Source: Rhinocladiella similis (taxonomy: Eukaryota; Ascomycota; Eurotiomycetes; Chaetothyriales; Herpotrichiellaceae). From it: a DNA stretch of 64,000 bases. The DNA is taken from positions 3,844,001 through 3,908,000 of the forward strand of contig JAMRYE010000003.1 in assembly GCA_024082115.1 (NCBI GenBank), read 5' to 3'. Of this stretch, positions 22,034 through 32,665 are shown one piece after another (position 1 is the stretch's first letter; the number at the start of each line of letters is the position of its first letter). Below the pieces are notes generated by a model that worked only from the letters and a program-made list of their open reading frames with translations, had not been told where the DNA came from and did no database searches. The position numbers were made by a program, and so were the translations under genes.

Positions 22034-25000
22034 GAGCTATAGCAACAAGCTTGTCAGTCTCAAGTCAAACACGTCCATGACTCCCCTGATCAGGGTCGCG
22101 TGAGTGCCAGGGCCAGGGTTCTGTGGAAAGGCAGTGGAGTCTTGATGAATAGAGCCATGGATGGTGGATGATTGAAGAAACATCAGGATGCGCTCGGTGG
22201 TGAGCAAGACGCGTCAGGGAAGGAGTAAGGTCAACACGGCACAGGCAAACATGTGATCCAGAGCAAGTGAGGTGTATACAAAGATACACGGGGTTCGGAT
22301 AAGGCTACTTACCTGACTGGCAGTGTTGTAAAGCGGAATCGTCAGAGCGTAGAGGTATGCGAACCGAATCGGAATGTCGAGATTAGGGAACGATTTTTCG
22401 GACTGAGGCTGGGGTGCCAAAAGCGGTTTAGCTCGAGAACTGGACGGCAAAAGGAAAGGTTAGCGATGGAGTCAACCAGGCCAAAGGACTGGCATCGAGG
22501 ACCAAGGCAGTCCCACACGCGTCTATTGGGCTGTGCAACACGATCTGAATCAATGTTGTTGAAGGAAGCCAGACGCTAGTGATGGACCTGTGGACGGACG
22601 ATTGCGGTAGGAGAGGAAAAGGGTCGGTGATGTGGTGGGCAATAGCCATGTGCAGTCTGCGTTTCCGGCTGCTATGAACCTGCGGGATGGTGATAGCGAG
22701 ACACATCCACTTTCCAAAGACGTGCCAGGGGGATGGCCAGCAGGAGGGGCAGAAAAAAGGTTCGATAGGAGGCTTACCGCGAGTGTGATCAGATGGTGAT
22801 TTGATGCTTGTTTGATACGTGGTGCGTATGGTGGCAGTGGCCGGGTACGGAAGTGGCAGAAGAGAAGCACAGAGAGTGAGAAGCGGGGGACAAATGCTGG
22901 CTGACACAGAATAAGCCAGTACCTCGTACCAAAGGGCAAGACGATCGGGAACTGGGCCAGATCAAAAATGTGAGCGAGGGATTGTGAAAAAGAGGAGCCT
23001 AAACCGCCTGCAAGAGAGACAGAAAGAACAGAGACACAGGATGGGCGGCGGTGGTGATGATGCAGCTAATTACCGCTTGTCGGGTGACACTTTGGGGGGG
23101 CCGGATCAACTCCCTAAAAATGGCCACCCTGGCGCTTTCTCTGCTCTGCTCGTTAGCACTCAATAATCACTCCATGGGATTGGAGCGTGCTTTGGCCCGG
23201 CCCACTTATGCTGTCCATGGTTTGTCTGACGGAGGAGATTGTAAGGCGCCGCGAGATGAATGCGCCCATAAATGCCATGTCAGACGAAGCATTTTCCTTC
23301 AGCCACTCACCGATTGCGATTGCTTCCGATGCTATTCCCGCCTCTTCACAATCCAGAGCCATTCAACCACCAAAAGTCGGCTTGGTCTGGGCTTTCTTTC
23401 CTGGGAATTCCATCTGCTCTTCTTCTGGATAGCACGGCTTGCTTGGGATCCCCCTGGAGTCGGCCGGGAGCTTCGCACGTCTGTATCCGTATCCGTATTG
23501 TCGACACCACTTATGCAAAGCCGAAGCAGGGTCGCACCAGCATCCTTTTAGGCTTAGGCTTCTTTTCAAGTGCCTTGGAGTTGGGTCTGTGCCATCAAAC
23601 CGTGGCCATGCCGTGCTCATCCCGTGCTGGAGGGACAAATGATGCCCGCTTGCCTCTCATAAGGATGCTGAATATACCACCACGGCTGGAGTCACTCGGT
23701 GCTGAGGACTTTGTTGCTTGTGGCTAGCCATTGCCCGCCCGCTTGACTAGATGTTTGCAGATGCAGGCCTCATCGGACTCGCACCGTGTAGTTGTACATC
23801 GACCCGGACGATGGACCTTGGGAATCGTGCGTTGGATCCGTCAACCATGGACGCAAACGAATCCTTTCGCTCTCGACAACCACCGAGATAGTCGATGGGT
23901 ACGATGAAGTCAGAACAAACAGGTGGATGGTCAGACGGTTCGCGTGAAAAGTCAGATAATGCCACCAGTAGCAACGAGGCCTCGATAGATGGATGTGAAT
24001 CCGCCTAGACACGGGGTCGCGAGAAGAGAAGAAACTGATGAGAACAGAAGACGGAAGGAAGGACCGGGAAGAAGAGAGACATCTTTTAAACAAGACAGCG
24101 TTTCTTTCCCACAGCTTACATCCGCGTTTACCATCGTAGAGACTCACGCCTCATCGCAGCCAGGCCATCCTTTTCCGTGATTGGCAGATCCACGCTTAAA
24201 TTTCTCAACTCGCAGCGTGAATCCATTTCAGACACGAATCTTCGTTGTGTCACAGGAACAACCGAGAGATAGGCTCAAACACATCTGGCTTCCCGCTACT
24301 CAAGATTCGATATGATTCGTTTCATCCCACTTTAGGCACATGTGTGTACGCCTGCATGGTATGCTCTGGTGCTCCAGGCCAGGGTCGGCATGTCAGTTTC
24401 TCTCCCTTTGGCTACCCACCAAGTCTGAATATGACCCCTTACTCCTACATACTTGGATCGCAGTTCTGGAGAGGCCCCGATTAGGCCAGGAACCACAAGA
24501 CAAGGGTATTCGTTTTACGGCGAGTATTGCAAGACTCCGAGTAGCTCTCGACCCCAATAGAAAGGGTTTAGGACAACGTTAGAATGTTGGTGGCGGGATC
24601 TTCCACGGCGCCTTTCCAAGCCGAGCGAATCCGGAACCCTGGCAAGGAGGCAGACTTCATCCGTCGAGAGAATCCATTACACATCTGTCTGGTTGAACTT
24701 GGAAAATTCTTCCTGGGCACAGCAAGCTCTGAGGTTAGGAATGCGGAGGATGTAGTCTTTCGAAGACTGAAGCAAAGTCAGCTGCTGTTCAGGTTAGAGC
24801 AACTCCATGCGTGCTTTGGCAAGAAGAGTCGTCTATGTAGCTAGATCCAGGCTGAGCGCATTAGCAGCTCCCATGTGGCCTATTCAGAATGAATTAATTA
24901 AACATCTAGGCATTGTACGGAGTACATCTAGGTAGATCAACTTAGCTGGTCTGTACGCGGCCACACCTAACAGTGAGGTTAAGCGTAGAAGAACCTGGGA

Positions 25001-25228
25001 AGTGGTGGACGCCCCTTGTCAGCTTAGCGCCATATCCATCTTGGCAACGCGTTCCTGTGGTCGCCTTCTTGACTGCGCCGACAACTGCGACTTGAGACCT
25101 GGTATCTCTTGATTGATCTCATAGACAATCTACCCACGGAAACACATCTGTCATCGCCTCTCCTCGAGCAACCTTCTCATCCCAACCGCTTACTGCAACA
25201 CATACCTGTCCTGTACCCCGCTGCAGCA
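22008..25228. promoter_or_regulatory. Long divergent region between swi1 and rpt3
   Basis: The 3.2 kb hold no gene I can support; all open frames are short, overlapping and without domains. The left third is probably the swi1 leader: on the minus strand there are good splice donors (GTAAGT at 22312 and GTAAGC near 22777) and acceptors (CTATAG at 22037). The right end contains the rpt3 promoter. A palindromic GTACGGAGTAC occurs at 24915-24925. Confidence 0.5.
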
Positions 25229-26644
25229 ATGGGAGACGTTCTCGTGGACAATCCGATTCACACTATTCCGCCTCACAAGAAACAACCTGTGTCCGACTCC
25301 ATACCAGACATCGATTCACTAGAAGGGGCTGGGGCAGATGGCGGGGATGAATACTCGACACTGAAGAGATTACAGCGGCACTTGGAGTGAGTAGAAGCTC
25401 ACTTGCTACGTCTGTGTCATCGCTGACCGTGAACAGGTACATCAAGCTTCAAGAAGAATACATCAAAGATGAACAGAGGTAAGGAATACTTATCTGGGCT
25501 CTTTCACGTAGCCTAACAAACTTGTAGGTCACTCAAACGAGAACTCGTCCGCGCGCAAGAAGAGATCAAGCGGATACAAAGTGTTCCGCTTGTGATCGGC
25601 CAGTTCATGGAAGCCATCGATCAAAAGTGAGGAAGACGATGCTCTGTTTTGTATGTGGTACTGACTTCAAGTAGCACTGGCATTGTGCAGTCTTCGACGG
25701 GCTCAAACTATGTTGTCCGGATCCTGTCAACCCTCGATCGCGAAAAGTTGAAGCCGTCCTCCTCGGTCGCCCTTCACCGGCATTCCAACTCACTTGTAGA
25801 CATCCTCCCGCCAGAAGCCGACTCGTCTATTGCTATGCTTGGGGCGGACGAGAAGCCTGATGTCACCTATGCCGATGTGGGAGGTCTGGACATGCAGAAA
25901 CAGGAGATTCGAGAGGCGGTTGAACTGCCCTTGACACATTTCGACCTCTACAAGCAGATTGGTATTGACCCTCCCCGTGGCGTCTTGCTTTATGGCCCGC
26001 CGGGGACGGGCAAGACTATGCTGGTCAAGGCTGTGGCCAACAGCACAACTGCAAGCTTCATCCGGGTGGTCGGCTCGGAATTCGTGCAGAAATATCTTGG
26101 TGAAGGTCCACGCATGGTCCGAGACGTGTTCCGGATGGCACGCGAGAACTCACCCGCCATCATCTTCATTGATGAAATTGACGCAATCGCCACCAAACGA
26201 TTTGACGCCCAGACTGGTGCCGACCGAGAAGTGCAGCGTATTCTTCTGGAACTGCTGAACCAAATGGATGGATTCGACCAGACCAGCAACGTCAAGGTCA
26301 TCATGGCGACCAATCGCGCAGATACATTGGACCCTGCCCTTCTTCGACCCGGCCGTCTGGACCGAAAAATCGAGTTCCCGTCGCTCCGAGATCGACGAGA
26401 ACGCCGCCTCATCTTCAGCACAATCGCCAGCAAGATGTCACTTTCGCCCGAGGTTGATCTGGACTCTTTGATCGTACGCAATGATCCATTATCTGGAGCC
26501 ATCATTGCGGCCATCATGCAAGAAGCCGGACTTCGAGCGGTTCGGAAGAATCGGTACAATATCATTCAAGCCGATCTAGAGGATGCCTACTCGAGTCAAG
26601 TCAAGGGCGCACAAGAGGCTGATAAATTTGACTTCTACAGATGA
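25229..26644 (+). CDS. rpt3: 26S proteasome regulatory ATPase subunit Rpt3 (6B)
   Basis: Four exons (25229-25386, 25437-25478, 25528-25626, 25675-26644) give 422 aa. An N-terminal coiled coil (about 45-85) is encoded by three small exons, followed by the OB domain and the AAA domain. Walker A is GPPGTGKT (about 206-213), Walker B IIFIDEIDAI, the Arg-finger region ALLRPGRLDRK; the C-terminus DKFDFYR ends in a hydrophobic-Tyr-x tail (HbYX-like) as expected for Rpt3 docking into the 20S alpha ring. It is one of six ATPases that unfold and translocate ubiquitylated substrates into the proteasome. All three introns are 49-50 nt with standard borders. Confidence 0.96.
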
Positions 26645-27439
26645 TGATGTGCTAGCAGATGGGGTTTGGCACATATGCGGCATATATCATTGTGGTCGAC
26701 GGGGAGACTGGCTGGTAGCACAACCATTTGGCGTTTTCCGTCTAAAAGGATTGAGGATACATTCCAAAGCTGGAACAGAGGACCTGTAGCACTAGAATAT
26801 GAAATAATCCCGGCACTTTGCTGGTTACAAGACAAGGAGCACAGGTGTTAAGTGGTTGTTTGGTACAGAGTATATGTTGCGTGTTCGCTTGAGGGTTTCA
26901 CAACCCGTGGGTAGGAATTGTGTACCTGCTCGCACTCGTAATGGTACTCAACGAACAAGTCGTAGATTCGGGGTGGTACAATAGTCGTGCCCGTACGATA
27001 TCACTCCAGCAATCTAACTTCGGCAGGGTATTGTATCCGTGCCATCATGATCAATTTCCATGCGAGACCAACATTCTGTACATACAGTATCATTTTTGCG
27101 TCATGGTGAGTCGAGTGGGGAATGGTATGTACAGATTAATAATGCATGTTCGGCATTGTGGCAAGCGATAGTGGGCAATGGTCTCCTCCACATACTGTAC
27201 GGTACATCTGTATGTAGTTGGTGTGAAAGACGTCTCCAAAGAAAAGAAAAGGGACCAGTCAGTACATGCAGCACAGAGTTGAGGTGTCGGGTGAAGAACA
27301 AAATATTCAGGCCATGGGAAATGTTCAATTTCCCATTTCCATGGCGCACGGGAATGTCACGTCGATTGAAAATGCATCAAAGCTCGGTCTGTCGTGACGT
27401 TTGATGTACGGAGTCTTGTATGTACTCTTGTACATTTGT

Positions 27440-27454
27440 TGTGTGTGTGTGTGT
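27440..27454. repeat. (GT)n microsatellite
   Basis: A short perfect GT dinucleotide run in the long region upstream of atfA. It is a simple sequence repeat with no function visible. Confidence 0.8.
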
Positions 27455-27961
27455 CCCGTATATGTACAGACAGTACAAGTGTGTAGAGCCCCGTGGTGGG
27501 TGATTGTGCCCATTGATTTTATGCGAGGGTGTGCGGCGTCTTGCCTGAAGAAGAAACGGAAAAGGCGAAAACGCAAGCCATCTGATCCGCTAGGCAGAAA
27601 GCGGATGGCGTGGCCCATCGGAAGATTCAAGGGCTTGAGAGTGATTGCGTCACAATTTCTCGATTTTCGAAGCACCGACTATTGTATTCATTTCGTACTG
27701 CACACGAATCCGAGGGTGGTCGAGATATCTGTTATCGCGTCTTTGGACGGATCAGTGGTCACTCACTGCCTACTGTATGTACAGTTGAGCACTCGTACCG
27801 ACTCACACGAGTGTCCCCGTACACTCTGCGATATCTTTGCTTTCATCTCACACACATACTCCGTACTGTACGCACTCCAGGCCTGCACGTCCCACCCCTC
27901 TCAGGCCATCCATCGAGTCTAACGTACACGAGGAGATTTTTATTCTTCCCTCACTTATTTC

Positions 27962-27985
27962 CTCCGTACAGTACTCCGTACAGTA
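27962..27985. repeat. 12-nt tandem duplication CTCCGTACAGTA
   Basis: Two perfect head-to-tail copies of CTCCGTACAGTA. Each contains TCCGTAC, a word that also occurs at 27858-27866 and, reverse complemented, at 27406-27414 and 24915-24925. It could be a binding-site array or a simple duplication. Confidence 0.7.
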
Positions 27986-28612
27986 CTTTGTTACGCACAG
28001 GACACTGGCAAGCCTCAGCAGTTGTCTATGCCCGGCACACGAACAACTAACAACGAACAACGCGTAGTGCATTTTGGCGGCTGTATCACCCATTAACGTC
28101 ATCATCCCATTTCTCGTCTCTAGTGGTCTCCCCCCGGCACTTTGGGCCCTCGATCCTCATTTTCAATCGCCCGTCTCTGCTAGCTCGCTCAGAGATCAAT
28201 TTAGTATTGACAGTACGAGTATTGGGTTCTGTGAGAAGTAATAACCCCCCTCTCCCACCAAGTCCAAGGCTCTCGGGTGTCTGCTATCTGCTTGCTGGGC
28301 CTGCATCTTGATGCATCTGTGCTTCTCTCTGTCCTCCCGGCCCCAATTTCCGCGCTGCTCGATCGGACTTGGGATGGTGGGTGCGAGAAGTGGCGATGGC
28401 AACTGGTTCTTGGATGGCTGGCGATTGCCATACCTTGCCGTCTTCCCTGCTGACAGCCCTCTGATTCGCAGACTCCCCCCCGTAGCCCACACCGCTAGGG
28501 GCTGTTAGGGCAAAAGTCAAGCCTGCTACCTCGCTCTCCCTTCCAAGCCCTTCCCTCTTCGCCTGGCCCTACCAGAGTATATGAGGCGCCTGCGCCTTCC
28601 CAGCTCTCATCG

Positions 28613-28637
28613 ACGTCACTTTTGCAACGGCTGACGT
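28613..28637 (+). promoter_or_regulatory. Pair of ATF/CREB-type half-sites in front of atfA
   Basis: ACGTCA (28613-28618, within CGACGTCAC) and TGACGT (28632-28637, within CTGACGTTG) lie 44-68 nt upstream of the atfA ATG. Both match the half-site bound by ATF/CREB bZIP proteins. Autoregulation is inferred only; such six-base words also arise by chance. Confidence 0.4.
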
Positions 28638-28680
28638 TGTTTCCTCCATCCTACGTATTGCTTCATCACCACCCGACAAT

Positions 28681-30465
28681 ATGGCAAGCGCCGCAGTCGC
28701 AACTCAACCATCACAACAACACATTGGGGCTGGCCCTACCTCTCGCACCTCGTCGCCTATGGACAATAAAAAAAACAACAATGTGAAGCAAGGTTAGTCA
28801 CCTGGTTGCCGCCCCCCTATTAGTAAAATTTCTTCATCCTGCCTTTTGTCTGCGTCGACACCGCCATCCGCGCATTGGGATTCTGGCACCAAAGCATCAT
28901 CCACGCGTGTTTCACCACGGCATTGAAACGATTGCTAACCATGATTGCCAGCCTCATCAACCAAGACTTCACCGGTCCAGTCCAAATCATCATTACCAGG
29001 TACGCGTCGCCACCCCAACTCGCCCGCCAGTCGAAGAAGAAGAACAACATCGCTGACCCTCGTTGAGCAGAAACACAAGCCACCTCGCAGCCCGACGACG
29101 CAAAGCCAATCGTTCAAGCAACAGAACCTCTTGCCCCTCCACCGCGACCTGCTCCTGCAAACCCTACAGAAACTCCCGATTACTTCTCGGCGGTCCACGC
29201 CAACGGACTACAAGAATTCAATCCCTTTGAACAATCTTTTGGGGCCCCATCGACAGAGACGCCTGGAAAAACCCTACTGCCCCCCGTCGCTGCGCTCACA
29301 TCTCCTGCCATCCCCGGCACGAGTTCCACTGGGGGATACAACTGGCAAAGCTCACTTCGTTCTGGGCCGTTGAGCCCTGCAATGTTGACAGGTCCCCAGC
29401 AAGGTGACTACTTCGACATCCCTGGCCGTGGTTTCCCGACACCTAACGAGTCCTCGCTCCGAACGGGACTTACTCCTGGCGGAGGTGGGTCGATGTTCCC
29501 GGCCCCCAGTCCAAACTCACAAGCACTCTTCAACTCTTTGCAAAGCGGAGGTGCCACACCAGGTACACTTGACTTCCACCGCACTGCTATGAACGCTGCT
29601 GCGCGCAATAAGAACAACCAGTTTGCGAACACATCCAATCCACAAGACCCCCTTCCCAAGACCAACATGGACAACCAACACGACGCGACAGATGCCGCCA
29701 ATGGATTGTTCATGCTCGCCAAGGGTGGCCAACCCAACAACCAGTTTGCCGTTCCCAACCCTGCGCAAACCCCTGCACGGAATGGTCAAGACCAAAAGGG
29801 AACTTCCTCGAATGGTGACAGTCCCGACAGTCACGAGGAGACCAAGGCCAACACCCGCGGTGGTCGCGGGAAGAAGACCAAGGCAGAACCGGCTAACAAC
29901 CGACGAAAGTCTGAAGCTAGCGCCAAAGGAAGCAATAAGCGTGCAAAGGGCAATTCAGGAAGTGCTAATGTCGATCCTGCTCTTGATCCTCATGAGGAAG
30001 AAGACATGGACAGCGACGATGGAGATGATGACATGAATGCCGTCAATAGCAATGGTAAGAAAATGACCGACGAGGAAAAGCGCCGAAACTTCCTTGAACG
30101 CAACCGGTAAGTCTGAAGTGGTCGAAATTGGCATGACCTTGGCTAACAGTCTGTACAGCATTGCTGCCTTGAAGTGCCGACAGAGAAAGAAACAATGGCT
30201 GGCTAACCTCCAGGCCAAAGTTGAAATGTACTCTGCGGAGAACGATAGCCTGAACACTCAAGTCGCTCAGCTCCACGAAGAGGTTCGCAACCTTCGGACT
30301 CTATTGATGGGTCACAAGGATTGCCCGGTCGGACACGCCCAAGGCATCGGGCAATTCTTGAATGCCATGCAAGATCCTACTGGGTTTGCCAATCAACACG
30401 TCAATCCTTACGGAATGCCTATGCCGAATGGACCTCCGATGCAACCTGGTATGCAGCGGACGTAG
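28681..30465 (+). CDS. atfA: bZIP transcription factor AtfA (ATF/CREB family stress regulator)
   Basis: Four exons (28681-28792, 28952-28999, 29071-30106, 30159-30465) give 500 aa. The N-terminal part, with ETPDYFSAVHANGLQEFNPFEQSF and the TSPA block, fits the Aft1 osmotic-stress (OSA) and HRA regions. A basic/acidic linker follows, then the bZIP: TDEEKRRNFLERNR, ALKCRQRKKQWLANLQAKVE, and a leucine zipper to about residue 450. The last intron (GTAAGT..TACAG) splits an Arg codon (399) inside the DNA-binding basic region. AtfA acts in the nucleus downstream of the Hog1/SakA MAP kinase in oxidative, osmotic and spore stress responses. The 48-nt exon 2 and the unusually long first intron (159 nt) are supported by frame continuity. 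Confidence 0.93.
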
Positions 30466-31355
30466 AACGACTCTGACATCAACATCATGGATCAATATCT
30501 ATATCAAGATTAATCACTGTTATGACCATTCAAACATTGGGCGGATGATTCCGGGTTTCAAAAGAGCAGCACCATTCTCGATGGCCCTGCTACCCTCTTG
30601 CACCTTTACCTTCCCAAAAAGGTCCATGCACCACCTTGGACGTCGACCATCATGCAACAGGTTGGCTTCGAGCCAGTGCAATAATGTGGCACTGTTTCCT
30701 TTATCATTATCCTTTTTGTACATAAAATTGGGGGTCTGTACAGCAGCAAAAGAACGGCGGGGGCCAGGCACCTTTGATCAGGACCAGCCATGAGTCTCCT
30801 TTGATGCGTTGCACGAGCACAAACATATGTGGTATGTGGTGGAGGTACGGTAGAGGATGGCGCGCTGGTCTTGGGGGGTGGATTTGATTGCAGCTGTATT
30901 TTGGCGTTTCTCGGCGTCTATCATGTATGATTTTTCTTCTCATCACAGTACACGGCAGGCACATATCGAGCTCAATGAGGGCCTTAGATAGCTCACTCTA
31001 TCCTCGGAAGAGGGTTTTTGAAAATTCAACAAATGTTTGAGCTATGAAATAACTTGTCAGTATGGTTTAATTCGTCCGCTGCCCCATTGATTTTGTTGAA
31101 CAAGTTTTGATTCCCAAAAGTGCCGCCTAGGAGTATACAGAATATGTATGTATTTATCGACAAGTGGCGTGTCCGGTTTTGCGTAAGGTTGTATCAATAA
31201 TCTGAAGGACCCAAAACAAGTATAGGTACATAGTTCCAGCGTACAGGAACGGAGAGTACATATTGTATGGTTACAACTTCAACCATCCACTTTCTGACGT
31301 TTCTTAACAGTTTCCATCGAGAGACACTAGCAGAACCACCACCACCACCACCACC
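30466..31355. other. Intergenic region with ACC repeat
   Basis: 3' flank of atfA and promoter of the HAD hydrolase gene. Directly before the next ATG is an (ACC)n run (31335-31355) in the presumed leader. No gene or RNA is seen. Confidence 0.4.
31335..31355 (+). repeat. (ACC)n repeat abutting the HAD gene start codon
   Basis: About seven ACC units end directly at the ATG at 31356, giving the strong initiation context CACCATG. If transcribed it forms part of the 5' UTR. Confidence 0.75.
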
Positions 31356-32414
31356 ATGACAAAGACAATAGAATCAGTGGGATCGATGAGGGCTCTCTCG
31401 GTACAATCACCACTACCATCACAGTCATCACCACCAATGGTTCAGATACGAGCATGTATCTTCGACCTCGACGGTCTCTTGATCAATTCGGAGACGTTAC
31501 TAAGCGAAGCACGCAACGCGACTTTGGCATCATACTCGCGTCCACCGATGGATGGGGCCGTCAAGGCCAAGCTACAAGGTCGCTCTGCGCTGGACTCGAC
31601 GCGGATCTTGTACGAGTCTGCTAGATTTCCACTCTTGGAAAAGGGCGAGGCGACAGTCACGATCGAGGAGTTTCAGAGGAACCTGGACGACCGACTGCGT
31701 GAGGTGTTTAGATCGACGGAAGCGATGACTGGCGCGGAGAGGTTATTGGGGAATCTTGCACGAGCGACGACGATGACGATGACGAGTGGTAGGAAGGGTG
31801 AGAAAAGTGAGGAAGGTGAGGATAGTGAGGATAGCAAAGGGGGAAAGAGGACGAAGGATAAGGGGATGGGCACGAGGGTGGAATTGGCATTGGCTACGAG
31901 TTCGCAGATGGGAATATACAGGCTCAAAACTGCGCATTTGTCTGGGCCCGGGGCCATGTTGAGTCGTATACCTCGCGAACACAAGGTTCTTGGAGACGAC
32001 AAAGGGTTGAAAAAAGGGAGGGGGAAGCCGTTTCCTGATATTTTCCTTCTGGCGTTGGAGAGGGTGAATGAGACTGTGGTGAGGAATAAGGGAGAAACGG
32101 AAATCATCAAGCCTGAAGAGTGTCTTGTTTTTGAGGATGCCGTGGCCGGTGTAGAGGCCGCGAGGAGGGCGGGCATGAATGTCGTTTGGGTCCCGGAGGC
32201 GTGGTTGAGGCACATGTATGCTGGGAGAGAAGGGGAGGTAATTGATGGACGAACTGGAGAAGGTTTAGACTGGAAGGGTAGAGGAGAAAGGGATACGAGT
32301 GAAGGTGCTGGTGGGAGTGCAGGTACCGGTGGGAATGGGAGGGGTGAGGTGTTGTCGAGTCTAGAAGAGTTCGAGTATGAAAAGTATGGGATCGTAGTGG
32401 GAGATGAGAAGTAA
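31356..32414 (+). CDS. HAD-superfamily hydrolase (GS1/pseudouridine-5'-phosphatase-like)
   Basis: A single exon of 352 aa. The HAD motif I is CIFDLDGLLINSE (nucleophile D37, acid/base D39), the Lys motif is RGKPFPDIFLLALE, and motif IV is CLVFEDAVAGVEAARRAGM. This pattern (PFPD, EDxxxG) is that of beta-phosphoglucomutase-like HADs, such as GS1/HDHD1 pseudouridine-monophosphate phosphatase and sugar-phosphate phosphatases. A charged low-complexity insertion of about 30 residues (near 148-178, Lys/Glu/Asp/Ser-rich) sits in the middle of the core, before motif II (LALATSS), and a Gly/Ser-rich stretch precedes the C-terminus; both would be loops. The substrate is not determinable. The gene is convergent with the PLP decarboxylase gene. 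Confidence 0.85.
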   Translation: MTKTIESVGSMRALSVQSPLPSQSSPPMVQIRACIFDLDGLLINSETLLSEARNATLASYSRPPMDGAVKAKLQGRSALDSTRILYESARFPLLEKGEATVTIEEFQRNLDDRLREVFRSTEAMTGAERLLGNLARATTMTMTSGRKGEKSEEGEDSEDSKGGKRTKDKGMGTRVELALATSSQMGIYRLKTAHLSGPGAMLSRIPREHKVLGDDKGLKKGRGKPFPDIFLLALERVNETVVRNKGETEIIKPEECLVFEDAVAGVEAARRAGMNVVWVPEAWLRHMYAGREGEVIDGRTGEGLDWKGRGERDTSEGAGGSAGTGGNGRGEVLSSLEEFEYEKYGIVVGDEK

Positions 32415-32557
32415 AGGGAGAAGCATGAGATTGGATTACTACTTTCTCATGCTGGACGGGGTGCTGGTATGAGAATATCCGGAGGATAAAGTAGATGCAT
32501 TCTCCTTCATACGGCCTGGTGACTTGTCTACACTTTGGACCGGAAGAGAGTTCTATG

Positions 32558-32622
32558 GATGATGATGATGATGATGATTCTATCTTGTGCTTCAGAATAT
32601 ACATGTATATATATATATATAT
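32558..32622. repeat. (GAT)7 and (TA)n microsatellites
   Basis: A perfect GAT run (32558-32578) is followed after 27 nt by a TA run (32606-32622), in the short 3' flank between the convergent HAD and decarboxylase genes. Simple repeats; no function visible. Confidence 0.85.
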
Positions 32623-32665
32623 GTATGGTGGTATATTATAATATGTACGTGTCAGTCAGACTTCC

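Larger units (their letters stand above)
26645..28680. promoter_or_regulatory. Long upstream region of atfA
   Basis: The 2 kb between rpt3 and atfA (both plus) hold no supported gene; overlapping open frames at 27401-28050 look random. Features visible are a (GT)n run at 27440-27454, a 12-nt tandem duplication at 27962-27985, repeated ACTCCGTAC/GTACGGAGT words, CT-rich stretches, and ATF/CREB half-sites (ACGTCA at 28096-28101 and 28613-28618, TGACGT at 28632-28637). A long regulatory region suits a stress-regulator gene. Confidence 0.5.

Noticed and set aside
23051..23551. 166-codon plus-strand frame in the swi1-rpt3 region
   Set aside because: Composition looks random, with several alternative frames of similar length on both strands and no domain.
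27401..28050. Overlapping 146- and 173-codon frames upstream of atfA
   Set aside because: Mutually overlapping, no domains, low-complexity and repeat-derived residues; better explained as promoter and leader sequence.
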